From assembly GCF_946222045.1 (NCBI RefSeq), contig NZ_CAMILN010000001.1:1-64000 (forward strand): a DNA stretch of 64,000 bases, in the 5' to 3' direction. A program made the translations under genes and the position numbers. Below the pieces are notes generated by a model. The model did not search any database. It saw only the letters and a list, made by a program, of their open reading frames with translations, and was not told the origin of the DNA. Source of the DNA: an uncultured Peptoniphilus sp. (GTDB lineage: Bacteria; Bacillota; Clostridia; Tissierellales; Peptoniphilaceae). Shown here piece by piece: positions 1-8,555 of this stretch (the first letter of the stretch is position 1; each line of letters begins with the position of its first letter).

Positions 1-379
1 TTAAAAGACCCCCAAAAAGTTGAATTTTTAAGTCCAACTTTCGGGGGTCAGTGCAATATTGTGCCGTTCTTTTTTTTGAAAACCTAAAGTTTTTATTCTT
101 TATGTCTCTTAATTGGGCCTGGGACTCTTTGCTTAGGATTTCATCTTTCTTACTTTTGCCGCTAAATATCTTGGACTTTGATATATCTTGTCCTATAAAA
201 AGATAGAAGATAAATCCAACAACTGGCAAGAAGTTAATAGCCATTACCCATAAAAGTGTGGATGTTGGCTTCTTGTTGTCAAATACAATTATAAAAGTAG
301 ATACTAATAAATTTATAATAAATAGTATTGAATAAACTTGGGCAAAGTTTTTCAACATCCCAAAATATGCACTAAACAT
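1..379 (-). CDS. Cardiolipin synthase-like N-terminal membrane domain (PLDc_N), partial or frame-broken
   Basis: The ATG at 379-377 follows GGAG at 7 bases. The protein has a hydrophobic segment, then KKPTSTLLWVMAINFLPVVG and FIFYLFIGQ. This is the two-helix PLDc_N signature that opens cardiolipin synthase and some small stand-alone membrane proteins. The frame stays open to the window edge, but its last codons run through a strong hairpin (7-49) and use codons unlike the rest. An A8 run (minus strand, about 70-77) sits just before. One extra A there would shift to a TGA at 50-48 directly before the hairpin, giving a 110-residue stand-alone protein. So this is either the start of a full cls leaving the window or a short PLDc_N protein with an indel. 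It starts 20 bases after typA and is probably cotranscribed with it. Confidence 0.55.
   Translation of the reverse strand, partial: MFSAYFGMLKNFAQVYSILFIINLLVSTFIIVFDNKKPTSTLLWVMAINFLPVVGFIFYLFIGQDISKSKIFSGKSKKDEILSKESQAQLRDIKNKNFRFSKKRTAQYCTDPRKLDLKIQLFGGLL
7..49 (-). terminator. Strong hairpin, probable intrinsic terminator
   Basis: GACCCCCGAAAGTTG pairs almost perfectly with CAACTTTTTGGGGGTC, and the sequence then reads TTTTAA on the minus strand. It would end the typA/PLDc_N transcript. The open reading frame running through it is the reason for suspecting a frame problem upstream. Confidence 0.6.
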
Positions 380-399
380 CTTCTGCTCCTTTCATAAAA

Positions 400-2223
400 T
401 TATTTATTTTTCTTTGATTTATATCTAGTTTGTGAATTTAAAATTTTCTTTCTAAGCCTAAACTCATTAGGTGTAATTTCTATTAGTTCGTCATCTTCAA
501 TAAATTCTAAGGCTTCTTCAAGACTCATCTTTTTTACTGGAGAAAGTCTTAGGGCTTCGTCAGAACCTGATGCCCTTACGTTAGTTTGCTTCTTTGACTT
601 AGTAACAGAAACTTCGATTTCAACACCCTTTGGTGATTCACCAACAACTTGGCCTTCGTAAACATCTTCACCTGGCTCAACAAATAGGGTTCCACGTTCT
701 TGGGCATTGTTAAGTCCATAAGCTGAAGCTGTTCCTGTGTCAAAGGAAACTATAGAAGCATTGACCCTTCTTGGGATATCTCCCTTAAATGGCACATAGG
801 ATTCAAAAATAGAATTTAGGATTCCAGAACCCTTAGTGTCAGTCATGAATTCTGTCCTGTAACCAATAAGTCCTCTTGATGGAATAATAAATTCAAGTCT
901 TTGGTAACCGCCATTAGGTTCAACAATGTTAACAAGCTCTCCCTTTCTCCTGCCAAGCTTTTCTATAACAGATCCAGCGTAGACATTGTCAACATCAATA
1001 GTTACTCTTTCAGTTGGCTCTAACTTTTTACCATTTTCATCTAATTTATAAAGAACTTGTGGCTTAGAAACTTGGAACTCGTAGCCTTCACGTCTCATGT
1101 TTTCAATTAAAACAGAAAGGTGAAGTTCTCCCCTACCAGAAACCTTGAAGGAGTCAGTAGAATCAGTTTCTTCAACTCTTAGACCTACATCAGTTTGTAG
1201 CTCTCTATTAAGTCTTGCCTTGATTTGTCTTGAAGTCAAGAACTTACCTACTCTTCCTGCGAAAGGTGAATCATTTACAGAGAAGTTCATGGAAATTGTT
1301 GGTTCAGAAATTTTTACAAACTCAAGAGCTTCCGTGTCTTCTGTTGAAGCAATTGTATCTCCAATGTTGATGTCTTCGATACCAGTTACTGCAACAATGG
1401 AACCTGACCTTGATGAATCAACTTCAACCCTATCTAGGCCTTCAAATTCATAAATTTGTGCAATCTTTATGTTTTCTTTAAAGTCTGGATCTAGTTTATT
1501 AACCCTAACAAGTTTGTCGTTTTCATTAATAATACCTTGTTCGATTTTTCCAATACCAATTCTTCCAATGTATTCGTTGTAATCAATTGTGGAAATCAAA
1601 AGTTTGAAAGGTTCGTCGTCTCTTTGTTCTGGTCCTGGAATGTACTTAATAATAGTTTCAAAAAGTGGATCCATATTTTCCATCTTGTCATCTACATCAA
1701 GTGCAGCAATCCCTTGTTTTGCTGATGCAAATACAAAAGGACATTCAAGAACTGATTCATCAGCTCCAAGCTCAATGAATAAATCAAGAACTTCGTCCAC
1801 TACTTCAAGTGGTCTTGCTTCTGGTCTGTCTACCTTGTTGATGCAGACAATAACTGGAAGGTTAAGTTCAAAGGACTTTTTTAACACAAACTTAGTTTGT
1901 GGCATTGGTCCTTCAAAGGCATCTACTAGTAATACAACTCCATTTACCATTTTTAAAACACGTTCAACTTCGCCACCGAAGTCAGCGTGACCTGGAGTAT
2001 CAATAATGTTAATCTTTGTTCCATTATGGTTCACTGCAGTATTCTTGGAAAGAATAGTAATTCCTCTTTCCTTTTCAATGTCGTTGGAGTCCATAACCCT
2101 GTCGTTAACCTTTTGATTTTCCCTAAAAATACCTGATTGTCTTAAAAGGGCATCAACTAGAGTAGTCTTACCGTGGTCAACGTGGGCAATAATAGCTATA
2201 TTTCTTATATCTTGTCTTTTCAA
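400..2223 (-). CDS. typA: Ribosome-associated GTPase TypA/BipA
   Basis: A 607-residue translational GTPase of normal family length. It binds ribosomes and supports assembly and growth under stress, including cold. The P-loop AHVDHGKTT lies near residue 15, the DTPGHADF G3 motif near 75, and NKVD near 130, followed by EF-G-like domains and the BipA-specific C-terminus. The start is a TTG at 2223-2221. The family-typical KRQDIRNIAIIAHVDHGKTT follows at once, and GAGATGAG lies upstream as ribosome binding site; the ATGs just upstream are out of frame. It lies downstream of hisS on the same strand, separated by a 417-bp region with structured repeats. Confidence 0.96.
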   Translation of the reverse strand: MKRQDIRNIAIIAHVDHGKTTLVDALLRQSGIFRENQKVNDRVMDSNDIEKERGITILSKNTAVNHNGTKINIIDTPGHADFGGEVERVLKMVNGVVLLVDAFEGPMPQTKFVLKKSFELNLPVIVCINKVDRPEARPLEVVDEVLDLFIELGADESVLECPFVFASAKQGIAALDVDDKMENMDPLFETIIKYIPGPEQRDDEPFKLLISTIDYNEYIGRIGIGKIEQGIINENDKLVRVNKLDPDFKENIKIAQIYEFEGLDRVEVDSSRSGSIVAVTGIEDINIGDTIASTEDTEALEFVKISEPTISMNFSVNDSPFAGRVGKFLTSRQIKARLNRELQTDVGLRVEETDSTDSFKVSGRGELHLSVLIENMRREGYEFQVSKPQVLYKLDENGKKLEPTERVTIDVDNVYAGSVIEKLGRRKGELVNIVEPNGGYQRLEFIIPSRGLIGYRTEFMTDTKGSGILNSIFESYVPFKGDIPRRVNASIVSFDTGTASAYGLNNAQERGTLFVEPGEDVYEGQVVGESPKGVEIEVSVTKSKKQTNVRASGSDEALRLSPVKKMSLEEALEFIEDDELIEITPNEFRLRKKILNSQTRYKSKKNK

Positions 2224-2365
2224 AAAATCTCATCTCATTTCTTCATGTTTCTATCCTATTTTAAGCTTAAATAAAAAAAAGTGCAACAAAAAATGACTTA
2301 AAAACCGATAATTTCAAAGTTTATAAGTCATTTTGTCTAAAAACCTGCTTATAATTTAATAAATT

Positions 2366-2601
2366 TTATGCAGCGACTGATTTATTTGTACATGGATTTT
2401 TGCAAGCAAAAATTCATGGGCAAGACTTAGTAAGCTTGCAAGCAAGCAACTCAAGTCTTAGCCGTGAAGCCGAGCTTTGCGATGGCTGAACTGATGAAGA
2501 AGCTTATGCAGGGTGAATAAAGAAACACAGATTTTTATTTGTCAAAAATCTGTGGGCAGACTTATCAAAATTTCTTTCAGAAATTTGATCAAGTCTCAGC
2601 C
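2366..2601. repeat. Two-copy tandem structured element between hisS and typA
   Basis: The gene-free stretch 2224-2640 holds two diverged copies of one fold. Each copy starts with TTATGCAG (2366 and 2504). A hairpin follows (2391-2417 and 2526-2554), then GGGCA(A)GACTT, a second hairpin and AAGTCTYAGCC. The GGC..AGACTT and AAGTCT..GCC strands pair and enclose the second hairpin (closing strands end at 2463 and 2601). Hairpin sequences differ between copies while pairing is kept, as expected for an RNA or cruciform under structural selection. Stops occur in all frames. On the minus strand it would lie in the hisS 3' region or the typA leader. I do not recognise the family. Confidence 0.5.
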
Positions 2602-2640
2602 AAATCGACCGAATAGGGAACTTTTTCAAAGGAGTCGCAC

Positions 2641-3948
2641 TTATCTCTTAAACCTTTCAACCAACTCATCAAAGGTTACTTCTTTCTGATCTCCTGTCTT
2701 CATATCTTTCAAACTATACTTCCTTGACTTTATTTCTTCTTCGCCAAGAACTATTACATAGTCAACCTTTGTTTGGTCTGCATACTTAAATTTCTTCTTT
2801 AATTTTGCAAATTCTGTATAAACAGAAACTCTTACTCCCTTTTCTCTAAGTTCATTTAAGAGTTTGATTCCATCGTGGATGCAGTCATCCATTGGAATAA
2901 TTAAGAGGTCAACTAGGGACTTTTCTTCACTAGAAATTATCTTTGCTTCATTTAATTGATAGAAAAGTCTTGAAAGTCCAATGGAAATTCCAACTCCTGG
3001 AAGAGTCTTGTCTGTGTAATAGCTTGCAAGGTCTTCGTACCTTCCACCAGAGCAAACTGATCCAATCTTTGGATAATTATCAAGAGTGGTTTCGTAAACT
3101 GTGCCTGTATAATAGTCAAGCCCTCTAGCTATCTTTAGGTCTATATCGAAACAGTCTTCGTCTATGCCAAAGTCTCTCATGTATCCAATAACTTGTGTAA
3201 GTTCATCAAGACCTTCTTGGAAGATTTCATCTTCAATTTTTAGATCTCTCAATTGTTCAAGAATTTCATCTACTGTTCCGTCAATTTTTATAAATTCTAG
3301 GATTTTTTCTCCAGAATCTCTTCCTATTCCATTTTCTCCTAATTCTTCGAGAACTTTTTCTTCTCCAATCTTGTCTAGCTTATCTACTGTTCTCAAGACA
3401 TTCATTGAGTCTTCAATGCCAAGTGATGAGAAGAAGCCCTTTAAGATTTTTCTATTGTTTAGGTGGATTGTAAAATCTGTAAAGCCCAGGTCCTTAAAAG
3501 TGTGGAAGATTACAACTGGGAACTCTGCATCATTTACAAGAGAAAGTTCTCCCATGCCAATTGTGTCAATATCACATTGGTAAAACTCTCTAAATCTTCC
3601 TTTTTGAGCCTTTTCTCCCCTGTAGACCTTTCCTATTTGATATCTCTTGAAAGGGAAGGATAAGTCGTTCATGTGTTCTACAGTGTATCTTGCTAGGGGA
3701 ACTGTTAAATCAAACCTAAGGCTCATATCTGTGTCGCCCTTTGAGAACCTATAGATTTGTTTTTCAGTTTCTCCACCACCCTTTGCTAGTAGGACTTCAG
3801 ATTTTTCTATAACTGGAGTATCTATGGGCAAAAATCCGTGCTTTTCAAAATTTTTTCTTATAATGTCTTTCATCTCATTAAAGAGAATTTGATCCTTTGG
3901 TAGTAGTTCCATAAAACCTGGAAGGGTTGATGGTTTTACAATTGTCAT
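2641..3948 (-). CDS. hisS: Histidyl-tRNA synthetase
   Basis: Class II aminoacyl-tRNA synthetase that charges tRNA-His; 435 residues from the chosen start. Visible motifs are the motif 2 region with RFDLTVPLARY and RGEKAQKGRFREFYQ, the histidine-binding RGLDYYTGTVYE, and a C-terminal anticodon-binding domain (LLIIPMDD onward). A longer upstream reading (to 4092) adds a lysine-rich stretch unlike the family. The ATG at 3948-3946 has AGGAG eight bases upstream and begins MTIVKPSTLPGFMELLP, so it is preferred. It diverges from gltS across a short promoter-sized gap. Confidence 0.95.
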   Translation of the reverse strand: MTIVKPSTLPGFMELLPKDQILFNEMKDIIRKNFEKHGFLPIDTPVIEKSEVLLAKGGGETEKQIYRFSKGDTDMSLRFDLTVPLARYTVEHMNDLSFPFKRYQIGKVYRGEKAQKGRFREFYQCDIDTIGMGELSLVNDAEFPVVIFHTFKDLGFTDFTIHLNNRKILKGFFSSLGIEDSMNVLRTVDKLDKIGEEKVLEELGENGIGRDSGEKILEFIKIDGTVDEILEQLRDLKIEDEIFQEGLDELTQVIGYMRDFGIDEDCFDIDLKIARGLDYYTGTVYETTLDNYPKIGSVCSGGRYEDLASYYTDKTLPGVGISIGLSRLFYQLNEAKIISSEEKSLVDLLIIPMDDCIHDGIKLLNELREKGVRVSVYTEFAKLKKKFKYADQTKVDYVIVLGEEEIKSRKYSLKDMKTGDQKEVTFDELVERFKR

Positions 3949-4177
3949 AATATCACTCCTGTTTATTAATTTAGTTTTTTTCTTCTTATTAATTATTTTT
4001 TTAATTATTTTTATTTTATCACATTTATCAAGCTTTTTGTACTTTTCTGTGATAATACGAGAAAGTCGTCTTGCTTTAAGATTTTTAATCAATTATAATA
4101 AAAAAGAATTAATTTTGTCTGTTAATCTTTTTTGATTAATAGTATTAATTTAAAAAATATTTTTTTGGAGGAAAAAG

Positions 4178-5401
4178 ATGGAAAGAATGGTAATCGAGTT
4201 CGGCATGTTCGAAACTCTACTACTTGGCGTATTAGCCATTTATCTGGGCGATTTCATGAGAAAGAAATTCCCTGTCCTAGTTAAGTACTGTCTGCCTTCA
4301 GCCGTAGTTGGTGGTACTATTGTATCTATTATAACTATGATTTTATACTACGCAGGCATTATGGAACCTAACTTTGACTTTAAGACAGTTAACACTTTAT
4401 TCTATTGTCTATTCTTTGCGGCTAGTGGAGCTGCAGCCAGCCTTTCACTTTTAAAACAAGGTGGAAAACTTGTAGTTATCTTTGCAGCCTTAGCTGCCCT
4501 ACTTGCTGCTTGTCAAAATGCAGTTGCACTTGGAGTTGGTAATGCTATGGGAGTTCATCCACTAATCTCAATGATGACTGGTTCAATCCCTATGACTGGT
4601 GGACACGGTAACGCAGCAAGTTTCGCACCAATAGCTGTTAAAGCTGGTCAATCTGCTGCTATGGAAGTTGCTATTGCATCTGCAACTTTTGGACTAATTG
4701 CAGGTTCACTTATTGGGGGACCTTATGGTAACTTCATAGTTAAAAGATTTGGATTTGAAGATCCAGAACTAGACAATCAAGATACAACTATTGTTGATAC
4801 TGCTAAGACTGTTATGATGAACAAGAAGACAATGGTTTCTTCTGTCAATATGTTGGTCTTTGCTTGTGGTCTTGGTCAATTATTTTTCTTAGGTCTACAA
4901 AAGACTGGAGCTAATATTCCAATTCACGTTTGCTCTATGCTTGGTGGTATCCTTGTGAGAGTCTTCCTTGACAAGACTGGAAGATCCGAAGATTCACTTC
5001 TAGAAGCAATTGATACTGTAGGAGATTTCTCTCTTGCACTATTCGTATCTATGTCAATTGTAAGTATGAAGTTGTGGCAACTTGCAGACCTAGGACCTCA
5101 ACTAATTGTACTTCTTCTTGCACAAATTGTTCTTGTTCTAGCGTTCACATACTTCTTGTCATTTAGACTACTTGGCAAGAATTACGATGCAGCTGTTATG
5201 GCAGTAGGTCACCTTGGCTTCTCAACAGGAGCTGTTCCAGTTTCTATGACTACAATGAAGACAGTTTGTGACAAATATAGATTTTCTAAACTTGCCTTCT
5301 TCGTTGTTCCAGTAATTGGTGGTTTTATTTCAAACTTTACAAATGCACTAATTATTACAAAATTCTTGGACATTGCCACAAAAATGGGCATGGGTATGTA
5401 A
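4178..5401 (+). CDS. gltS: Sodium/glutamate symporter GltS
   Basis: A 407-residue integral membrane protein with about ten hydrophobic segments. It shows the GltS (ESS) pattern: an N-terminal FETLLLGVLAIYLGDF, a PMTGGHGNAASF loop in the first half and GHLGFSTGAVPVSMTTM in the second. These glycine-rich loops form the inverted-repeat core. It imports glutamate with Na+. The start has GGAGG six bases upstream. It is monocistronic, divergent from hisS and closed by a bidirectional terminator. Given the complete hydroxyglutarate pathway 9 kb away, it probably feeds glutamate to fermentation. Confidence 0.93.
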   Translation: MERMVIEFGMFETLLLGVLAIYLGDFMRKKFPVLVKYCLPSAVVGGTIVSIITMILYYAGIMEPNFDFKTVNTLFYCLFFAASGAAASLSLLKQGGKLVVIFAALAALLAACQNAVALGVGNAMGVHPLISMMTGSIPMTGGHGNAASFAPIAVKAGQSAAMEVAIASATFGLIAGSLIGGPYGNFIVKRFGFEDPELDNQDTTIVDTAKTVMMNKKTMVSSVNMLVFACGLGQLFFLGLQKTGANIPIHVCSMLGGILVRVFLDKTGRSEDSLLEAIDTVGDFSLALFVSMSIVSMKLWQLADLGPQLIVLLLAQIVLVLAFTYFLSFRLLGKNYDAAVMAVGHLGFSTGAVPVSMTTMKTVCDKYRFSKLAFFVVPVIGGFISNFTNALIITKFLDIATKMGMGM

Positions 5402-5462
5402 CTAAATTAAATATTTCTTGAATTTAAAATTATATTAATTTATAAATTTGAGCATGAAAAAA

Positions 5463-5489
5463 AGGGCTATAGTGAAAACTATAAGCCCT
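5463..5489. terminator. Bidirectional terminator between gltS and aldehyde dehydrogenase
   Basis: AGGGCTATAGT and ACTATAAGCCCT pair around a GAAA loop. Runs of A lie on the left and T on the right, so the hairpin can end both the rightward gltS transcript and the leftward aldehyde dehydrogenase transcript. Confidence 0.8.
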
Positions 5490-5534
5490 CTTTTTTATTA
5501 TTCTATTTATTTATAAAAAACTAAATCTTTATTC

Positions 5535-7019
5535 TTAGTAAAGTCCTGAAGCTTTTTCAGAAGTATCGATGAAGATATTCTTAACTTGAGAATAAGCATC
5601 AAGCATCATCTTGTGGTTTTCTCTACCAATACCAGATTTCTTGTAGCCGCCAAAAGGTGCTCCTGCTGGAAGTTGGTTATAAGTGTTAACCCAAACTCTA
5701 CCAGTTTCGATTCCTCTTGCAACTCTTATTGCCTTGTTGATATCTTTTGTCCAAACAGCTCCTGCTAGACCGTAGTCTGAGTCATTTGCCATCTTGATAA
5801 CTTCATCTTCATCTTTGAACTTGATTACAACTGCAACCGGTCCAAAGATTTCTTCTCTTGCAACCTTCATGTCGTTGTCAGCATTTGTGATAAGAGTTGG
5901 CATTGTGAAGTAACCATTTTCTGTGCCATTCTTTGTAGCCTTTTCTCCACCAACTGCAATAGTTGCTCCTTCTTTTCTTGCAACTTCTACATAACCAAGA
6001 ACTTTTTCAGTTTGTGATTTATTTACTTGAGCTCCAACTTGTGTATCTTCTTCCCAAGGTAGACCAACTTTAATGTTCTTGAATTTTTCAATTGCCTTTT
6101 CAACAAATTCATCATAGATATCTTCATGAACAAAAACCCTTGAACCTGCACAGCATACTTGACCTTGGTTAAATAGGATACCCATAGCAAGTCCATCTAT
6201 TGCAAGGTCCATGTCACAATCATCAAAGAAGATGTTAGCTGACTTACCACCAAGTTCTAGAGTAGCTGGGATTAATTTTTCTGCTGCAGCTTCTGCAATC
6301 TTGTATCCAACTTCTGTTGAACCTGTGAAAGCAAGTTTTGAAAGTCCTTCATGGTGTTGTAGGTATTCACCAGACTTAGATCCTGATCCTGTTACAACGT
6401 TGATAACTCCCTTTGGAACAACGTCTTTTATTAACTTCATAAGTTCAAGCAGAGATAATGAAGTAGTTGAAGATGGCTTAATAACAACTGCATCGCCTGC
6501 TGCTAGGGCTGGAGACAATTTCCATGCTGCCATTAGGAATGGGAAGTTCCATGGAATAATTTGTCCAACAACTCCAAGTGGTTCACGAAGAACAATTGAT
6601 AAAGTGTTGCCATCAATAGCATTTGCAGTTCCTTCTTCAGCTAGGATTGCTCCTGCAAAGTATCTAAAGTGTTCAGATGCTAGTGGAATATCAATATTTC
6701 TTGTTTCCCTAATTGGCTTACCATTATCTAGGGTTTCAACCATAGCAAGATGGTCAGCATTTTCATCAATTATATCAGCAATCTTGTTTAAGATTTTTGC
6801 TCTTTCGTATCTATTTGTCTTCTTGTATTCATTGAAGCCTTCCCAAGCTGCCTTAACAGCCTTGTCTACATCAGCTTCAGATGCTTGAGCAATTGATGCT
6901 AGTTTTTCGCCATCAGCTGGACAAAATACATCTAAGCTATCTCCATTTTCACTTTCAACAAATTCTCCGCCAATAAATAGGCCATACTTTTTATCTAAAT
7001 TAATGTTTGGTTTTGTCAT
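5535..7019 (-). CDS. NAD(P)-dependent aldehyde dehydrogenase
   Basis: A 494-residue member of the aldehyde dehydrogenase superfamily, full length. It oxidises an aldehyde to the acid. The order is a Rossmann NAD-binding part with PWNFPF (near 155), FTGSTEVG, the catalytic glutamate in LELGGKSAN (near 255), the catalytic cysteine in FNQGQVCCAGSR (near 290) and EEIFGPV (near 390). The C-terminal PFGGYKKSGIGRE is typical of the bacterial AldA/acetaldehyde group. The start follows AAGGAG at seven bases. It stands alone between terminators, so the substrate cannot be told from context. An acetaldehyde or broad-range role is likely. Confidence 0.9.
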   Translation of the reverse strand: MTKPNINLDKKYGLFIGGEFVESENGDSLDVFCPADGEKLASIAQASEADVDKAVKAAWEGFNEYKKTNRYERAKILNKIADIIDENADHLAMVETLDNGKPIRETRNIDIPLASEHFRYFAGAILAEEGTANAIDGNTLSIVLREPLGVVGQIIPWNFPFLMAAWKLSPALAAGDAVVIKPSSTTSLSLLELMKLIKDVVPKGVINVVTGSGSKSGEYLQHHEGLSKLAFTGSTEVGYKIAEAAAEKLIPATLELGGKSANIFFDDCDMDLAIDGLAMGILFNQGQVCCAGSRVFVHEDIYDEFVEKAIEKFKNIKVGLPWEEDTQVGAQVNKSQTEKVLGYVEVARKEGATIAVGGEKATKNGTENGYFTMPTLITNADNDMKVAREEIFGPVAVVIKFKDEDEVIKMANDSDYGLAGAVWTKDINKAIRVARGIETGRVWVNTYNQLPAGAPFGGYKKSGIGRENHKMMLDAYSQVKNIFIDTSEKASGLY

Positions 7020-7159
7020 ATTACACTCCTTATTTTACTTTAATGTAACATATAAAGCTTTCATATAAGAATTACCCCTCATAATTAATTTAAAACTTCT
7101 TGAAGTAGATTTTTAATTTTTTACTTAGAGAAAATTATAAGCTTTCATTCACTAAAAAA

Positions 7160-7175
7160 AGACTCTACTGAGTCT
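7160..7175 (-). terminator. Intrinsic terminator after the DUF2975 module
   Basis: AGACTC-TACT-GAGTCT is followed on the minus strand by a run of seven T. It ends the three-gene operon 8388-7219. Confidence 0.7.
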
Positions 7176-7218
7176 CTTTTTATAAAAATTCTAATTGATT
7201 TTCTTTATCAAATTTACT

Positions 7219-7698
7219 TTAAGTATCCCATTCTAAATATAGAATTTCTCCCTTGTCTTCATCAAGTATTAGAGCTACGAAATTTCCATACATTCCTGCA
7301 AAGACATATTCTGAAGTTGCTTTGAAATAAATTTCATTCTTTAAGTCAAGAGAAGGATCAAATCCTCTCTTTTTAACTTGTAAGTAACAGGTTTCTATTT
7401 GGGATAGTTTTTTATCATCCTTTGCAACATAATAATCTTTTAAAGACTTTTTTATCTCTTCACTATCATTCTTATCAAAGGAAAATAAAATTGCAGCCTC
7501 TCCATCTCCATGAAAGCTTGGCTCCTTGTAAAGTTCCCTTTCCCTCTTCATTGACTTAGGAAGCTTTATGCCAAATTCATTTTCTACTTCTTTTACTGCC
7601 TGGTCTCTTGGGTCAGACAAGAAGTATAAAAGGGGTATGGCAGCGAGAAAAATTATAAACATTGTAATTAAAACTCTTTTAAATTTTTTATCCTTCAT
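7219..7698 (-). CDS. Small membrane-anchored protein of unknown function
   Basis: 159 residues, not recognised. It has a basic N-terminus (MKDKKFKRV), one membrane segment (about residues 8-26) and then a soluble domain that should face outside. The start is placed at the ATG 7698-7696, because GAGGGTG lies at a good distance; an upstream in-frame start would overlap the preceding gene far more. The chosen start overlaps the HTH gene by 11 bases, so the two are translationally coupled. It is the last gene of the DUF2975-HTH operon, and may be a partner or target of that membrane/regulator pair. Confidence 0.7.
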   Translation of the reverse strand: MKDKKFKRVLITMFIIFLAAIPLLYFLSDPRDQAVKEVENEFGIKLPKSMKRERELYKEPSFHGDGEAAILFSFDKNDSEEIKKSLKDYYVAKDDKKLSQIETCYLQVKKRGFDPSLDLKNEIYFKATSEYVFAGMYGNFVALILDEDKGEILYLEWDT

Positions 7699-7909
7699 CT
7701 TCATCACCCTCGTAGCGTAAAATATCTCCAACCTGACAATTTAAGGCTCTACAAATTTCTGAAAGAGTAGAAAATCTTATGGCTCTTGCCTTATTTGTCT
7801 TTAAAATAGAAAGATTAGAAAGACTAATTCCAACTTCTTCAGATAATTCTGTCAAGGTCATCTTATTTTTTGCAAGTTCAACGTCTAAGTCAACAATTAT
7901 TTTTCCCAT
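7688..7909 (-). CDS. Xre/YozG-type helix-turn-helix regulator
   Basis: 73 residues, almost entirely one Cro/C1-type HTH (MTLTELSEEVGISLSNLSIL, then FSTLSEICRALNCQVGDIL). This is the compact HTH_26/YozG form that commonly accompanies DUF2975 proteins. The ATG at 7909 has GAGGTG four bases upstream and lies 6 bases past the DUF2975 stop. It probably represses its own operon; an inverted repeat at 8434-8470 upstream of the first gene is a candidate operator. Confidence 0.85.
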   Translation of the reverse strand: MGKIIVDLDVELAKNKMTLTELSEEVGISLSNLSILKTNKARAIRFSTLSEICRALNCQVGDILRYEGDEDEG

Positions 7910-7917
7910 AGTCCACC

Positions 7918-8388
7918 TCAAATTGTAAGATCATTTTCTTCTTTTAGAGCAATCCCCTCTTTCACAAGGTCACTCAAGAGAAGAAAAATTTGTCCAACAA
8001 GGATTGATCCAAGACCAGTCCCAATAAAAATTAAATTTGTTATGGACCCGTCAAGGTTAAAGTTGGTGTAGATAATAGATAGGATGGACAAGAGAAAAAT
8101 TCCTATAAAAGATAGGGCAACCACTTGAAGATATAATAAGGTCTTACTATCAAAAACCCTGTCACTTCCATAATTTTTTAAGGCTAAGAGCCCAAAAACT
8201 AGGGCAAGGATAAGTCCCAAGATCATGGCTTGGCAGAGAACCATCATGGGATATCTCATATTCATAAACATAGGATAGATTCCTGCCACTAGTCCAGAAA
8301 ATTTATAAACTCCATAGAGGCCAGCACTTAAGATTAGAATAGCAAGTATCAAAAGTCCTCCAATAAATTTAACTCTAAAAGATTTCAT
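7918..8388 (-). CDS. DUF2975 family membrane protein
   Basis: 156 residues with four predicted membrane segments (about 8-30, 48-70, 88-110 and 120-143) and short polar loops. The topology and the tight pairing with a downstream YozG-like HTH gene match DUF2975, a family of unknown function. It is the first gene of a three-gene unit (DUF2975, HTH, anchored protein). The ATG follows an AGGAGG-like site (TTCCTCC on the plus strand at 8392-8398). Confidence 0.8.
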   Translation of the reverse strand: MKSFRVKFIGGLLILAILILSAGLYGVYKFSGLVAGIYPMFMNMRYPMMVLCQAMILGLILALVFGLLALKNYGSDRVFDSKTLLYLQVVALSFIGIFLLSILSIIYTNFNLDGSITNLIFIGTGLGSILVGQIFLLLSDLVKEGIALKEENDLTI

Positions 8389-8433
8389 AACTTCCTCCTT
8401 TTTCTAGATTATATAAAACCATTTTATGAATGT

Positions 8434-8470
8434 CAATAATTATTTATTGTTTTTCGATAAATAATTGTCG
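8434..8470. promoter_or_regulatory. Inverted repeat, candidate operator of the DUF2975-HTH operon
   Basis: AATTATTTATTG (8438-8449) and CGATAAATAATT (8455-8466) are inverted copies with one wobble, separated by five T. Flanking bases extend the similarity. The site lies 50-80 bp upstream of the first ATG, where a self-repressing HTH protein would bind. It is AT-rich, so chance cannot be excluded. Confidence 0.4.
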
Positions 8471-8555
8471 AATAATAACAAAATACAATATTAAAAATTC
8501 CCAAAAAAAATCTGTGGCAAAAACCACAGACTTTTAATAATAAAAATTGTAAAAT

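Noticed and set aside
2491..2520. Hammerhead ribozyme, suggested by CTGATGA
   Set aside because: The matching GAAA and cleavage-site strands with three stems could not be found around it.
3949..4092. N-terminal extension of HisS
   Set aside because: Lysine-rich residues unlike the family, and a strong ribosome binding site lies before the internal ATG.
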